Origin: Rhinopomastus cyanomelas
Lineage: Eukaryota > Chordata > Aves > Bucerotiformes > Rhinopomastidae
Direction of reading: 5' to 3'
Length of the DNA stretch: 64,000 nt
Assembly: GCA_013400115.1 (NCBI GenBank)
Contig: VXBP01009430.1
Span: forward strand, 124,001 to 188,000
The notes beneath the pieces were generated by a model. That model was not told where the DNA came from. It saw only the letters and a list, made by a program, of their open reading frames with translations, and did not search any database. Position 1 is the first letter of the stretch. Every line of letters begins with the position of its first letter. The translations under genes were made by a program, and so were the position numbers. This document shows, one piece after another, positions 24,131 through 36,600 of the stretch.

Positions 24131-24520
24131 ATCACAGAATCATTCAGGTTGGAAAAGACCTTCAAGGTCACTGAGGCCAAGCACTAACCCAACTGTCCCA
24201 AGGCCAGCAATGAACCCTGTCCCTGAGCTCCACATCTCCACCACTTCAAAACAAGTCCTTCAGGCGAGATAGCAGCACCATTCATCTTGGTGTCATTTGC
24301 AAACTTGCTAAAGGGGCACTCAAACCTGTTATCTACATCATTGATGAAGATATTAAACAGAACTGGTCCCAGTATGGACCACTAAGGGACAACACATCAC
24401 CAGTATCCATCTAGACATGGAGCTATTGACCTCCCTCATATCTAAATGTCTCTGGATGAGACATTCCTCCTGCACCAAACAGCCCACCTGTAAAACCCAT
24501 ATAGCTCAAATTTACAAAAG
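24131..24520 (-). mobile_element. CR1 fragment with internal deletion (tail joined to RT region)
   Basis: The tail (24131-24265: TCACAGAATCATTCAGGTTG, CTTCAAGGTCACTGAGGCCA) is followed directly by sequence antisense to the RT catalytic area (TTGGTGTCATTTGCAAACTT, CATTGATGAAGATATTAAAC, AACTGGTCCCAGTATGGACC). The segment between is missing. Confidence 0.82.
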
Positions 24521-24711
24521 AGGGACATTGTGAGGAACTATGTACTCACCACTGCATCTGTTCCAGCCCTAGTGATGCCCAACACTAGAAGGGTTCATGC
24601 CAAGGACAAATCTTCACCAGCGACTTGCCACCATCACTCCACTCCTGAAGTCAGCCTGCTTCCTCCACTGAGTCTTGTCCCCAACATCTAACGCCCCTTC
24701 TCTCATACTGT

Positions 24712-24906
24712 TTCATCTTTACTGTGAGAGTGACAGGGTACTGGAACAGGCTGCCCAGAGAGGTTGTGGAATCTCCTGCTCTGGAGACTTTCAAACCCAT
24801 CTAGGTATAGCCCTGTGTGACCTGTCCTAGGAGATCCTGCTCTGGCAGGTGGTTGGACTAGAAGACCTCCGGAGGTCCCTTCCAACTCCTAACTGATTCC
24901 ATGATC
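24712..24906 (+). mobile_element. CR1 3' end
   Basis: CATCTTTACTGTGAGAGTGA, ACAGGCTGCCCAGAGAGGTT, GTTGGACTAGAAGACCTCCG, ending AACTGATTCCATGATCC. Confidence 0.9.
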
Positions 24907-24959
24907 CTAACGATGGCATTTGCTGATGGAGCACAGAGGAAGCAGAGGAGGCTTTCCAG

Positions 24960-25160
24960 AGAGACTGATTAACCAAAGGGTTTCCATTATCAGGTTATCA
25001 CTTCCCATTTCTCCTAATTGAGGCACAGCACCTCCAGCCTCTAAACTTCAAGGATGGCAATAATTAGCACAGCCAGCCTTTATTAGTCTCATCAGCTCTC
25101 CCCTTCAGGAAGCACAAGATCTAATGCAGCAGCGAGGAGCACGAGAAGGGTCTCAGCGAG
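24960..25160. promoter_or_regulatory. Candidate conserved non-coding element
   Basis: Unique block with GAGACTGATTAACCAAAGGG, ATTATCAGGTTATCACTTCC, TTCTCCTAATTGAGGCACAG and GGCAATAATTAGCACAGCCA (GATA-like and ATTA cores). Inference from composition only. Confidence 0.28.
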
Positions 25161-25584
25161 GAACATGCTCCTGAGCTGCCCCACCATGCTGTAATGAGGG
25201 GATTAGCCCAGCATACAGATGTGGCCCTTTGCAAGGGGATATTTATTAAAAATACATCAGTATCTCACTGCTGGACTGCACATGCTGCTTATTAACAGGA
25301 GACCCCCCTCCCGAGACGGCTTTTGTTGGCAGCAGACAGGGTTGCAGAGATAAACAGCAGCTCCTGTAATTAAGAGCAGCCCTGTTGCCTGTCGGGGGCT
25401 GTGGAGCTGGGAGAGGCCAGACAACCGCACAGGCTGATCCCAAAGTGGGGATTTAAGTTATAAACGATGAGTCTGTAAACTGAATCTTCAGCAAAAGGAA
25501 AGAAAACCCAAAAATTCATGCTCAGATTTCGGCATCCTTGGGTAACACTAACCGCAAGCTTGGGGTCAGCCCTCCTACATGGAG

Positions 25585-25647
25585 GGTCCAACGCGCCCGC
25601 ACAGAGGTCCAACATGCCCTCACAGGGGTCCAAAGTGCCCACGACGC
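25585..25647 (+). repeat. 21-bp minisatellite, three copies
   Basis: Three consecutive 21-bp units each beginning GGTCCAA (25585, 25606, 25627), followed by variants of CATGCCCTCACAGG. Being a multiple of 3, it creates a repeated peptide in a chance minus-strand open frame. Confidence 0.85.
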
Positions 25648-26311
25648 ATCGGACGGTATCAGGAATGGGATCTACGATCTATGCATCAGCTAGTCTATGA
25701 AATCAAACGTATTACACACACACACACGGACAGAAGTCTCCGAAGAGCCCATCCTTTGTCCAGCTCAGCGTGAAGAACATCATGAGGCAAGCCAAGAACA
25801 CCACGGCTCATGGGGTTGTGTGATGATTCCAGTGAAGCCAAGGCTGAAGTTTAGGGGTTTGGGTGGGCACTGCTGCGCAAGCACCCAAGGAATGAACCTG
25901 CCCTCCTGCACAGAGGAAGGGTGAATGCCTGGACCTTGCCCCTTCACCGTAAGAACACTGTCACTGCAGAAAGGAGGGAAAAAGAATAATAAATCCTCAG
26001 CAACGTGGAACAGGCCCTGCTTGAGGGCCTGTGTTTCTCCCCAGTTTAATTAGCAGATGACACAGAACCAGCTTCCCCAGGAGCCGAATGTTGTATTTTT
26101 AGGTACAACAGCTCCAGAAATAGAAGTCTCCCTGCAGGAAGCTGAAAAAGCCATCAAGGAGCCTCACGTGATTTGCACCATGGATGCACGTACCCATCCT
26201 GGAGATGTAAAGAAGCTCTCTTTGAGCACAGACCTCACATTAAATACCACTCCTTTTTTTCCCCCTCTTCTTCCAGCTGTAAAAGGGGTTGCTCTGAGCT
26301 CCAAAGTCTAA

Positions 26312-26570
26312 CCTGACCTGGGATGGTTCCAGACATGGAGCTTCTCCTACCTCTCTGGGCAACCTGGGCCAGGGTCTCACCACCCTCGGTGTCTGACTCT
26401 CCCTCTTCCAGTTTAACCATCATCACCCCTTGTCCTGGAACAGCAGCCCCCACTGAAACCTCTGTCCCCATCCTTCTCATTGGTCCCTAAGGCCTGAAAG
26501 GCCACCCTAAGGTGTCCTGGGGCTTCTCTTCTCCAGCTCAACTCCCTAATTCTCCTCACTGCAGCAGGTT
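26312..26570 (-). mobile_element. Degraded CR1 fragment
   Basis: ACCTGGGATGGTTCCAGACA, AGTTTAACCATCATCACCCC, TTGTCCTGGAACAGCAGCCC, GGGGCTTCTCTTCTCCAGCT. It shares an unusual sequence version with the fragment at 31657-31985, so the two are probably one subfamily. Confidence 0.7.
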
Positions 26571-28179
26571 CCACCCCCAGAAAAGCGTTTCTGTGACTTC
26601 CTTTGGCCCCACTCCAACACCTCCAGGTCTCTGCTGTGCTGAGAAGCCCAGAGCTCCAAAGCCAGCAAATGACTCAAAGGCATCCACAGCTGACTGTGAG
26701 CAGCACTGAGAGCACAGAGCCAAGGTCATACTCCAAGCAGCGGGGACACAAAGACCACAGTGACCACCAGCAGCCCTGGGGGAAGACAAAGCTGTGTCAC
26801 TGCAAAGGGGATCTGTGACAAAATAATTTGAATTCTTTGGGGCTGAATTAAAGTTGCATGAGCTCTCTTCTTTTAATAACAATAATAAATAGCTGAGTGA
26901 GTCACTGCCCAAGCAAACCCAGCAGCAGCAGCTACAAGATGAGCAACTTACTGCATGCAGCTGGGAAAGGGTGGGAGGTTCGCGTTTAAGGATGAAGAAG
27001 AGGCAGCAACTTCAGTGAGAGCAAACAGCCAGCTCAGAGCCTCCTCCTGCACTTCTCATTTCCATTTTGAAGGGGCTGATAAAGGACAAAGCAAGAGAAG
27101 CTGGTCTGGTCCATGACTCAGGCACCACGTTGGGAAGCACTCAGCACCACATGCAGCAGACGGAGATCACCTCGCTCTGCTGATTAAAAAAACCCAATAA
27201 TAATAAAAAACATCTATTGCTGGCATCTGAACATCCCCAATTGGGCTTTCTCCAGGAAAACCATCTCTGTATCCATTAGCTATTGTCTCCCTCTAGCGCA
27301 GACAGACTGGCGGCTCCCGGGCTGGCTGGGAACCAAGGGCTGAAGCTCTGCAGAGGACCACAGGCTGGGGAAACTGGCCAAGCACCAGCTCGACCTTTGC
27401 ACTGATGCATCAGCTTCCCACACACTGGAGTTTTTTTGTGTTTAAATGTTCTCCCAGCAGATGCTCAGAGCAGGTGGGATTTCTTCGTGACCAAACTGGT
27501 GAGTTAAAGCCTCCCAAATGTGAGAGATGTGCCAGCAGCCACATTCCATCAAGGGCTGGAGAAGGCACCGAGATGAAAGGGCATCCACCCCCTTCCCACT
27601 GCTCCTGAGGAACCATCCTAACCTCTCCTAACCCTTCTAAGGGAAGATTAGGGTTTGCTCAGCTGGGCTTTCCAGGGGATTGCCTTAAGAGCCACCTTTA
27701 ATGCTTGAGTCCATCTCCTAAAGCAAAACAAAAACCTGCACTTCAATCTCGCAGCAGAAGGTCTCGTGTCCTCTCCCCAGAGGATTTCTGCCAAGACAGC
27801 AAAGGAAATGCAAATCTCTTCACTGTTTAACTAAACACTGCAGAGGCACCTTCACCCCCTGCTCTGCAGCTTAACCCAACAGAAAATCAAGAGCCTGGAG
27901 ACATGGCCGGGTTTCCACCACTCACCTCACCTTCATTCCTCCAAAGGCTGCATCTAGAGGTTCTCCAGGTCCTGCTGTCCCTTCCAGGAGTATTTGTTTC
28001 TTGAACAAGGCACCACCATCAGCATTTGTAAAACCCTCTTTTTTTGAAAGGGACTTTGCTTCACCTGGAGACCCCAGTTCTTATTGGGATGCTACCTTGT
28101 GATAAGCTCCAGCTGAGCTGATAGAGAGGGAAGCAGATGAACCCAGTGGCTCCTCAGCCTACTCTGCCTTCATGGCCAA

Positions 28180-28440
28180 CAAGGTGCCACATCTACTTAC
28201 CTCTTGAACAGCTCCAGGGATGATGACTCCACTACTTCCATGGACAGCTCTTTCACTACAGGATTTTTGCCACATTTCCAATCTGAACCTCCCCTGGTAC
28301 AACTTGTGGCTATTTCCTCTGGTCCTGTTATCAGCTATTTTGGAGAAGAGGCCAACATTAGTCTCCCCACAACCTCCTTTCAGGTGGCCATAAAACAAAG
28401 AGTAGTAAGATCTCTTCTCAGCCTCCTCCTCAGGATGAGA
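28180..28440 (-). mobile_element. CR1 3' fragment without terminal tail
   Basis: CTCTTGAACAGCTCCAGGGA, AATCTGAACCTCCCCTGGTA, TCTTCTCAGCCTCCTCCTCA. A minus-strand frame reads DNRTRGNSHKLYQGRFRLEM-like residues of the CR1 C-terminus. Confidence 0.85.
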
Positions 28441-29349
28441 AACAGTTCCTTGTGAAGGTTCCCTGCTGTCGTTAACCATAAGGGGGGAGAGGAGGAAAAA
28501 CCACAGCCAAGCCCCAGATGCATGGAGAAGCCAAAAGACAGCATCTGATGCAGAAGAAGGTTGAGCTGTTGCCCAGCTGCACACCAGAAGGCAGCTACCG
28601 CAGCAGGAATTCAGGTTTGCTCACGCACACCCCCTCCACAGCCAGCACCTACCTGCATAACCATGTATTTTACTGAGTGACAGAGCTCCAAAGCAGCTCC
28701 TCAGCTGGGGTGGCCATGGGGACTCTCCAGATGCACAGTGCAACTGGATCCATTAAACAGCTCCTTATGACCCCCCCAAAAATGGATGTCTGGAGACCGG
28801 CTAAGGATCAGCCTCTGACCATAACCTGTACAAGGGTGGAGACTCTCTGGGGCTCAGGTTTTCCTTAAATCTAGTTGCAGGGGGTGTCCCTGGCACTAAG
28901 AAATGTTTTCTGCCTCAAAGGAACCATAGAACAGGCTAACAGCACTACAGCTTTTACTCGGTGAAGTCCAGTCGCCAAGAAAAATGACAGTTCAGCAGCT
29001 ACAACTGAAACCCAGAGGTGGCTTTTGTGAAGCAACACTGGGTTTTCAGTTTTCTCCCCCTTTTCTCAGCTATTTCATAGCTTTCAGCAAGACTTGCATC
29101 ATCCAGGAAACTGCTGGGTCCACTGAGGAAGAAACTTCACTTCCTGCCTAGTCAAGATGGGTGGGTGACAAAGGACCAGAACATTAACCAAAAAAATCCC
29201 ACAAAGGTAGAAGTGTGAAAAGCTGAAGGAGGGCAGTCTGAACCCACCTCTACAATTCATTAATTTTAGACTCTCCCTGCTTTGTTGCCTTCTCTCAGAT
29301 CATCACAAGGGTAAGTCTTACATCTGGGCAAGAACAACCCCAGGTACCA

Positions 29350-29514
29350 GCATAGGCTGGGGNGGTTGTGGAGTCTCCATCACTGGAGATGTTCAAGACC
29401 CGCCTGGATGTGTTCCTGTGTGACTTGGTCTAGGTGATGCTGCTGTGTCAGGGGGATTGGACTGGATGATCTTTCGAGGTCCCTTCCAATCCATAATGAT
29501 TCTATGATCCTCAA
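29350..29514 (+). mobile_element. CR1 3' end (young subfamily), contains an N
   Basis: GGTTGTGGAGTCTCCATCAC to CATAATGATTCTATGATCC. It is nearly identical to 61144-61292. One ambiguous base lies at 29363. Confidence 0.92.
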
Positions 29515-30179
29515 GTGTTATTGAAAACTAAGCAGCAACACATCCCCTCACTTACTGAAGAGCCAGACACACTTTAAACCCAAAGTACAGGATCTCTCCA
29601 TGACCCCAAAAGAATACCTGTCCCATTCAAGACCCTCTCCAGACTTCTCACAAGTAACAAGAGTACCTAAACTTCCACTAAACTCTTTCCAAGAGAATCC
29701 TACTCCAGAGGCAGGCAAACTGGGATACCCTCCCTGTACATCGCTGGTGGCCAGGCAGGCTTGCCTCGTACTCCAACAGCATTTATTCTGCCAGACAATC
29801 TGACAATTGCTCCTCCTCCTAGCACCCCTTAGTTTTTCCCAAAGACGAGGTATGACATGGAACCACAATTCACATGATGGTTTAATCGGGGGCTTCTTGT
29901 CTTTTTTTAAACCTTTGAGGAAAAGGCCTCAAAGATTATCATGTCCAACTGTCAACCCAACGCCGCCGTGCCCACTAAGCTATGTTCCTTTAGTACCTTC
30001 TCTTTGAAAAGACTTGCTCTGAAGTTTGCAGCACCTCAGCCGGCCTCTCCTCTAGCTTCTGCCTCCTGCTCTGGCCAAACACAAGTAGAGTGAGTGCAGC
30101 CTGACACTTGTTTCTGGGAAGGTGGGAATCTCACCTATATCATCCGCGTTGGGTTGGAAGAAGAAAGAAGAGAGCAGGA
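29515..30179. other. Region immediately downstream of KTN1
   Basis: No gene seen. It holds one CR1 scrap (29905-30003) and a pyrimidine/purine-rich stretch just past the inferred KTN1 cleavage site. Confidence 0.55.
29905..30003 (-). mobile_element. Degraded CR1 scrap
   Basis: GCCTCAAAGATTATCATGTC then CAACTGTCAACCCAACGCCG and CACTAAGCTATGTTCCTTTA. Recognisable but short; it lies just past the KTN1 3' end. Confidence 0.65.
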
Positions 30180-30691
30180 ACACCCCAAATAATAGCATCC
30201 CTTTATTTGCTGACACCATTACAAAAACTGATTACATTAGCAACCAAAAAAAAAAAAAAAAAGAGGAGGGTTTACTTGAGGTTGAAGTCAGAGGCAGCTA
30301 ATCCCAAAGATGTAATTAAGTAAAACAGTGTACAACATTGGTATTAAAACGTTATAGCCCATCGGTGACTCGACCACGTCGAAGGGTTTTCTGAACAAGT
30401 TTTACTGAGCAAAAGAAAAAGATGTGTTGGTAACTGTCTCTCCAGGAATGTAAAGGTCTAATTATCCAAACAGGTTTGGTTTTATTATAAAACTAAACTC
30501 TGGAGGTATCCACCAAGTTGGGGTTTGGTTGTTTTTTTCAAATCAGTAGTCTAACAAGGATTAGAAAAGACAAAACTCAGTGTTTCTGACGCAGTAGAAA
30601 GGGTGGAAACATAAATAAGGCTTTAATTTGGCAAAATATAATACAATGCCTTCTGCCATCCTCAAATCAGCGATTCCCCAGTGACTTCATT
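30180..30691 (-). CDS. KTN1: KTN1 terminal exon E27: two coding bases, stop, 3' UTR
   Basis: The acceptor TTTCTCTTACAG is followed by AATGA. With the G left over from E26 this gives the final glutamate, then TGA at 30687-30689. The protein therefore ends LVE where human kinectin ends VLE. The rest is 3' UTR, which includes a run of 17 U in the mRNA sense (30246-30262). The 3' end near 30180-30190 is inferred from the distal AATAAA. Confidence 0.9.
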
Positions 30692-33600
30692 CTGTAAGAG
30701 AAACACAAAAGCACCACATCAGCCAAGCAGTTTCCAAAGGGCAGTGGCCAAGCCAATCCACACCCTGGGGCTCACAGCAGCTGCTCCATTAGTAGTGACC
30801 CACAACAAAACCTGGAGGAACATGGTCCAGGGAAAGAGCAGAGGTCATGGTGTGACTAGCACCTTCCTCCTACATGCACCAAGCCTGTCCGACAGGACTG
30901 GGCTCACCCAGCAAAACAGCCTTTATTAAGAACAGCTCTGCTGCCCAGGCTGTATTAGAGGCAGGAACAGAAAAAATACCTGAATCATGAAACAAAACCT
31001 CTAGTCCTCATCCTTAGTAGGGAGGCAGGAGTTAACATTTCTTGCAGCAGCCTGTTTTCAGAGCTGAGAGCTTGCTGCCTCACACAGAGTTCACAATCCA
31101 CCTCCAGATCCAGCTCACAGCACACTGAGCAGAGGCTTCTCAGCTTCCCGAGAAACTTCAGTGCCTCAAGTTTATCCAACCGCTAGCTAAGTTTGGGTCA
31201 TTTAAGAACTTAATCAGCACGATGCAGTCAACCACAAGGTCCCAGGTTTCCAAGCTGGCTGTGTATTAAAATAAAAGCCTTGCTGGTTTGTCTGTAATTG
31301 AATTATGAGTTCATGCCAGACTGGTGCTTCAGATACTCATATCCCCATGACCACAGCAAGCCTGAGTTCTTAGCCTGGGGAAAGCCCAGTGGGTCACTTT
31401 ATAGCCTCCACCCCAAAGCAATCAGAGCACACAACTGTAGATGTTTTGCTCACATTGCCACAATGAAGGAAACAAGGCACAGGGAGGACAAAACTTTGGG
31501 AAACCTGCTACATGAAAGAGCAGGTAACTGGAGAGAAGGATGAAGAGTTATGTGCCTTGGATCCAGAGAGGAACAAACCTGGTGCTGCTAGAAGCTTTTG
31601 ATGATTTGCACAAAGAAAGTCTCAGATTGATATCTGACTTATGAAAACTTTACATGGTCATAGAATCACAAAACAGTTTGCATTGGAAGGGACCTTCAAA
31701 GTTCATCCAGTCCAACCCTCTGCAGTGAGCACAGACATCTGCAACTAGAGCAGGTTGCTCAGAGCGCCATTCAGCCTGACCTGGGAGACCTGGGATGGTT
31801 CCAGAGATTGGGTAACTAGGGGCAGACTCTCACTACCCTCAGTGTTTCCTCCTTCTACCTCAACCGAATCTCCCTCTTTTAGTTTAAACCATCACTCCTT
31901 GTCCTGTCACAGCAACCCCTGCTAAAAAGTCTGTCTCGAACTGTCTGATAGGCCCCAATAAGTACTGGAAGGCCACAGTAAGGTCCCACCACAGAGACCA
32001 GAGCCATCCACCTACTTACCTACTAGCTGGTAGTGTTCTTGTCCCTTTGACAGCATTTGGTTTACTGACACCAGCAGCTTCTTGAGATGACCTACATCCT
32101 GGTTAAGATTCACCACCACATTTCGTCTTTTATCAGTCAATTCCTGGAAGGAGAGGGGGAAAAAAAAGAAAATCATTAAAACCTCATTTACAATCTAATT
32201 ACCAAGAAAGCCTAGAATGTGATCCTCTGTATAAAATTACAGCTCTCTGTGCAGATGGGCATGATTCTTGTAAGTCAGTACATTACGGCCACATTTGAAG
32301 AGAACATGGTTCCAAGTCAAGAAGCTGTTTTCTGTTCCTGGAAATCACCCGAACAGACCAAACATGGGTGAAGGCATCAGCAACCTCCAGCTGCCCGATC
32401 AGGACTCCATTTACTCACTGTTTCCACAAATTATGCTCCTAACCACAACTGATCTGGCCTCACAAGCTATTAGCCCACATTCCGACAAACCTGGCTGAGA
32501 AACCCATGTGGTTTTTAATGCAGTGACAGCGCTACCAGGAGGAGAGGTGACTTCTGATCCCCTCCACTGGGCCACCAAGGATTTGATCTGTATGAGATCA
32601 CTCCGATTGTGTCCTCAGCAGTGCTTTTTATAAGGACTACAGCAGTTATGAATAGGGAACCCGCACAGCTCAAAATGGACTCCCCCTCTCGCCTGTCCTC
32701 CTCCCTGCAGACAGTCTGGCTAACAGCGACAGAACCTCTGATTTATTACCTTTATTGATCAGCTCCTCCAGAGACGCACAAAGAACTCCACGCCTAAAGC
32801 ACACATTACTAGCCCATACTCAGCTCACAACGCAGACGTGGTACAGATAAATTGGAAGAGAAAGCTCTCCTGCAGTTTAACAGGCAGAAATAAGCAGCTC
32901 CACTTCGGTTCCAGTGATGCAGAAGGACCAATTCTCAACAGGAGCACATCAGGGTTTGCAAGCATTCAGCAAGCAGTTTTACCCACAGAATAAGACTGAT
33001 GCAGAACAGTGTTGCAAATGTCTCCCTGGAGTTTCAGGGAAATTAGAGCAAGTTCAGAGAGGGCCACTCTCCCAGCTCCCATTCAGCTGGAAATGCTGCC
33101 AGAATCTCAGTAAAGCAAAGCAAGCAGTAAATCAAACCCAAGCACCTGCACCGTCGCACCAGCAACACTGGGCTCAGGCGAGAGAACAAAGCCGTGTGTT
33201 GCAAAGTTCCTACCCAACCACAACTGAGGAACATTTTTCTACTGGAGAAAACCCCTATATCAGAGTTGCCTTAACCTGTTTTACCCTGATTAAAGTAAAA
33301 AATCAGGTCTGTCAGGAATGAGGCTTTACTCAGCAATCACAAAGGGATCGATGGACATGGAAAGGCAACTGTAATCAGTGTCGCACCAAAGGGATGAAGC
33401 ACGGTGCCGAGCAATAGAGCTGGATATGACTGTGTGTGTGTGTTAGCACAAGAACCATCACCAGCAGCAGCAATGAAGGAGCCTTTTCCATCACCCTCAG
33501 CCCTCATCTTTCTGCAAAGAGCTCTGCTCCATCTTGTCTGCCTCCTTTCTGTCCCATTTTGTGACTTCGCCAATCTCCAGCAGTGTTTACTAATGAATTC

Positions 33601-36600
33601 CAACCACATTAAAAAAAAAACCCCCACAGAATTGTTCAGGTTGGAGACGACCTTCCAGATTGAGTCCAATCATGAACCCAACTGTCCCAAGGCCACCACT
33701 CAACCCTGTCTCTGAGCTCCAGATCTCCACAACTGTGAAACACATCCAGGGATGGCAATTCAACCTCACCCCAGACAGCCTGTTCCAAGGCCTGAGGATG
33801 TTTTCCAGGAAGAAGTTTCTCCTTATGGCCAACCTAAACCTCCCCTGAGGCAGCCTGAGACCATTTCCTCTTGTCCTGTCACTTGTTCCTTGTGACAAGA
33901 GACCAACCCTCATCTCTGTCCAGCCTCCTTTCAGGCAGTTGCAAAGAGCAATAGGGTCTCCTCTCAGTCTCCTTTTCTCTAGACTAACTAGCCCCAACTC
34001 CCTCAGTCTGCTCCTCATAAGGTTTGTTCTCCAGACCCCACACCAGCCTTGCTGCCCTTAACTGAACCTGCTCTAGCCCTGTCTCTATCCCTCCTAGGGC
34101 CAATCCCAGCATATCCCTATAGATATGAGCTCAGCACAGTCCTGTTGCAGCTCCTGATGACACCTTAAGGTCACCTTATGGAGTCTGAAGGAATCACTGT
34201 ACCGAAGTCCCACACTCCCTGTGGCCTGAGGGAAAGCCTGTCTTTAGGATACAGAATGAAGAGACGAAGAGGGTGGTGCCCCCTAAGATCTCAGGCCCAC
34301 AAGCTGAGCCAACAGATGCCCCCTCCACCATACTTTACATGTTTGGCATTTCCAGTCTTCAGCGACAGAGTATTTTACACTGAGATCTGGAGAGGGAGGA
34401 GGGGTAGAAGAAAACCCAAACCACACATTAGATTTCACACAAGCCTCAAAATAAGTTTACTGCCTAAGCAAGCTGCTGAATACAAATGATTCCCTCAGAG
34501 CATAGTGAAAGGCACCCTTTAGTCAGCATCTGCTCCCATAAGTGACACAGAAGCTGATTAGAAAAACCAAACAGTCTATTTTTAAATAGAAAAGGAGCCT
34601 AAAAAGAAAACCACACAGAATGTGTTTGAGGCTTTACGCAAGAAATCACTTCTCAATTTTGTGGGTTAGTTCCAGTGGCCAAGAAGGAACAAATATCCTT
34701 GTTTTTGAGCATGTGTTTGCAGGCCCCTCTTCAAAAAAATTAAAGAGACACTGTTGCTAGGTGAAAGTGGCTGGAAGACTTCCTTTTTTAGTCTAAGAGC
34801 TATTTTAAGCTGGGTTTTTAGGCTTCTGGGGAGACAGTTCTTTTGTTTTCTCTCACCTCAAAAAGAAAAAAAAAAAACAGCAAAAAGGGTTAAGGGAAAG
34901 AAAGAAAATGTTCTAATTCCAGCCTCTGCCAATGGCTACCTGTCAAGAGCACTGGTTAGATAATTAACATGCTTTTTACTAATGAAGGCTTAATTACAGG
35001 TTTATTAGGACTGTTTTTCCACATCCCCCTTCAGAATCAAGCGATGGATATACCAGAGGAAGCTTGGTTACGAATCCACAACGTGCCCACACAGCTACGG
35101 CAGAGCAATGCATGAGCCAACGTTCAACCAAACGTTAGATGGGGCTCATTTAAGGACATCCAGCTCAGAAGGGCTCACGACTGTCACTAGCTGCTCTGAT
35201 GTGCCCTGATGGAACAGCAGAGAGCAAACAGCCTGACATCAGTCTGAGGAAGGATTTTCTCCTTCAGCCTGCTGCAGAGAGGGATACTGAGAGCCCAGTG
35301 GTCACCATTACTGGCCACATTCCTGCCAACAACACTGGAGGGGCTCAGCAAACCTATAATCTCTCCCAGGAAGGCAGCTCACAGGATTGTGCAATAACAG
35401 TGGCCTCACAGACTCAGTTATATCACTGGCTTGGACACTGTGAGGCCACACTGCAAAAGACCATCAACGTTCACAACTAATTGCTCCAGAAAAAGCATTT
35501 TATTTCTGCTAATGACTACAATGACCATGCTTTTCTGCACAGCTCCTCAGAGGACTCGCAGGACTCCTTCCTCTCACAGCTGATGAAACTACTTAATTTA
35601 TATTGACTGCTTTTTAGCTGCTAAAAGTATTTGTCCTCTCGGCAAATATTCTTCTTCTTTATCCATCAGATGAAAATGGGTAATGAGTTCCATCAAGACT
35701 ACTTAGCTGTGTAAAACGTGCTGGGAAGGCATCTGCTTCAGCCTTCTCCTTCCCTGAAAGCTGTTCTGAAACTATTTTGAGGCCAGTGCTTCCAGAAATG
35801 GATAAGCCCAGTTACACATCACAACTGAATTGCTTGTACAGGAGGTATTACCTTAGGGCCAGTACTGGGACTACCAGCTATACAAGCTGTTAATCAATCC
35901 TCTGTGCTGATGGTAACCCACAGACTCAGGCGAGTTACCTGCAAACATGAAAAATGAGCCATCCAAGTAAAGTCCATCCAATTCCAGACCCCATGACTGC
36001 AATGTCATTACTGGAGGACATACAAACATCATCAGTCTGGAGAGCTACCCACCCTCAGCACAAAGCAGTGCTCAAGTCAGTTGCTTGTGAATCTCAGACA
36101 ACAAAGATTTTGCTGCTGCATCATAGCACAAATTCCCAAGAGCCAGGGCATGCTAAAGTTGAATTCTGGCAACCTCTGCAGAGGTCCAGAAGGATCCATG
36201 TTCTGGCAAGAAACATTCTCTACCTTGCTGTTACAGGGCATGCAAGACTACCTTTTCCTTTGGGACTGCATATACAGAGCAAGTGCCAACCCACCCATTG
36301 GTATTTTAAGCTCATTTAGTTATCAGGAGAATTTCTTTTAACTTCCCTTCCTTCTTAACGGGAGAAGTCTCATGTTCAGAACCTCTCCTACTCCTCTTTG
36401 CAAACTGGAGTGATCCACACGACAGCAGAACTCCAAATGCACCCTTGAGACAGGAGGCTTCATAGAATCATTAGGGATTGGAAGGGGTCTTGAAAGGTCA
36501 TCTAAGTCCAATCCCCCTGTAACAGCAGGATCACCTAGACCAAGTCACACAGGAACACATCCAGGCGGGTCTTGAACATCTCCAGTGAGGGAGACTCCAC

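Larger units (their letters stand above)
25161..29349. other. Intergenic, no gene seen
   Basis: Beyond the 21-bp minisatellite, a short CA run near 25711 and the CR1 fragments, I see no gene. ORFs such as 28159-28584 minus are CR1 shadows. Confidence 0.55.

Noticed and set aside
35199..35480. A 93-codon plus-strand frame within the KTN1 intron
   Set aside because: No domain, no partner exons, ordinary length for chance, antisense to the host gene.
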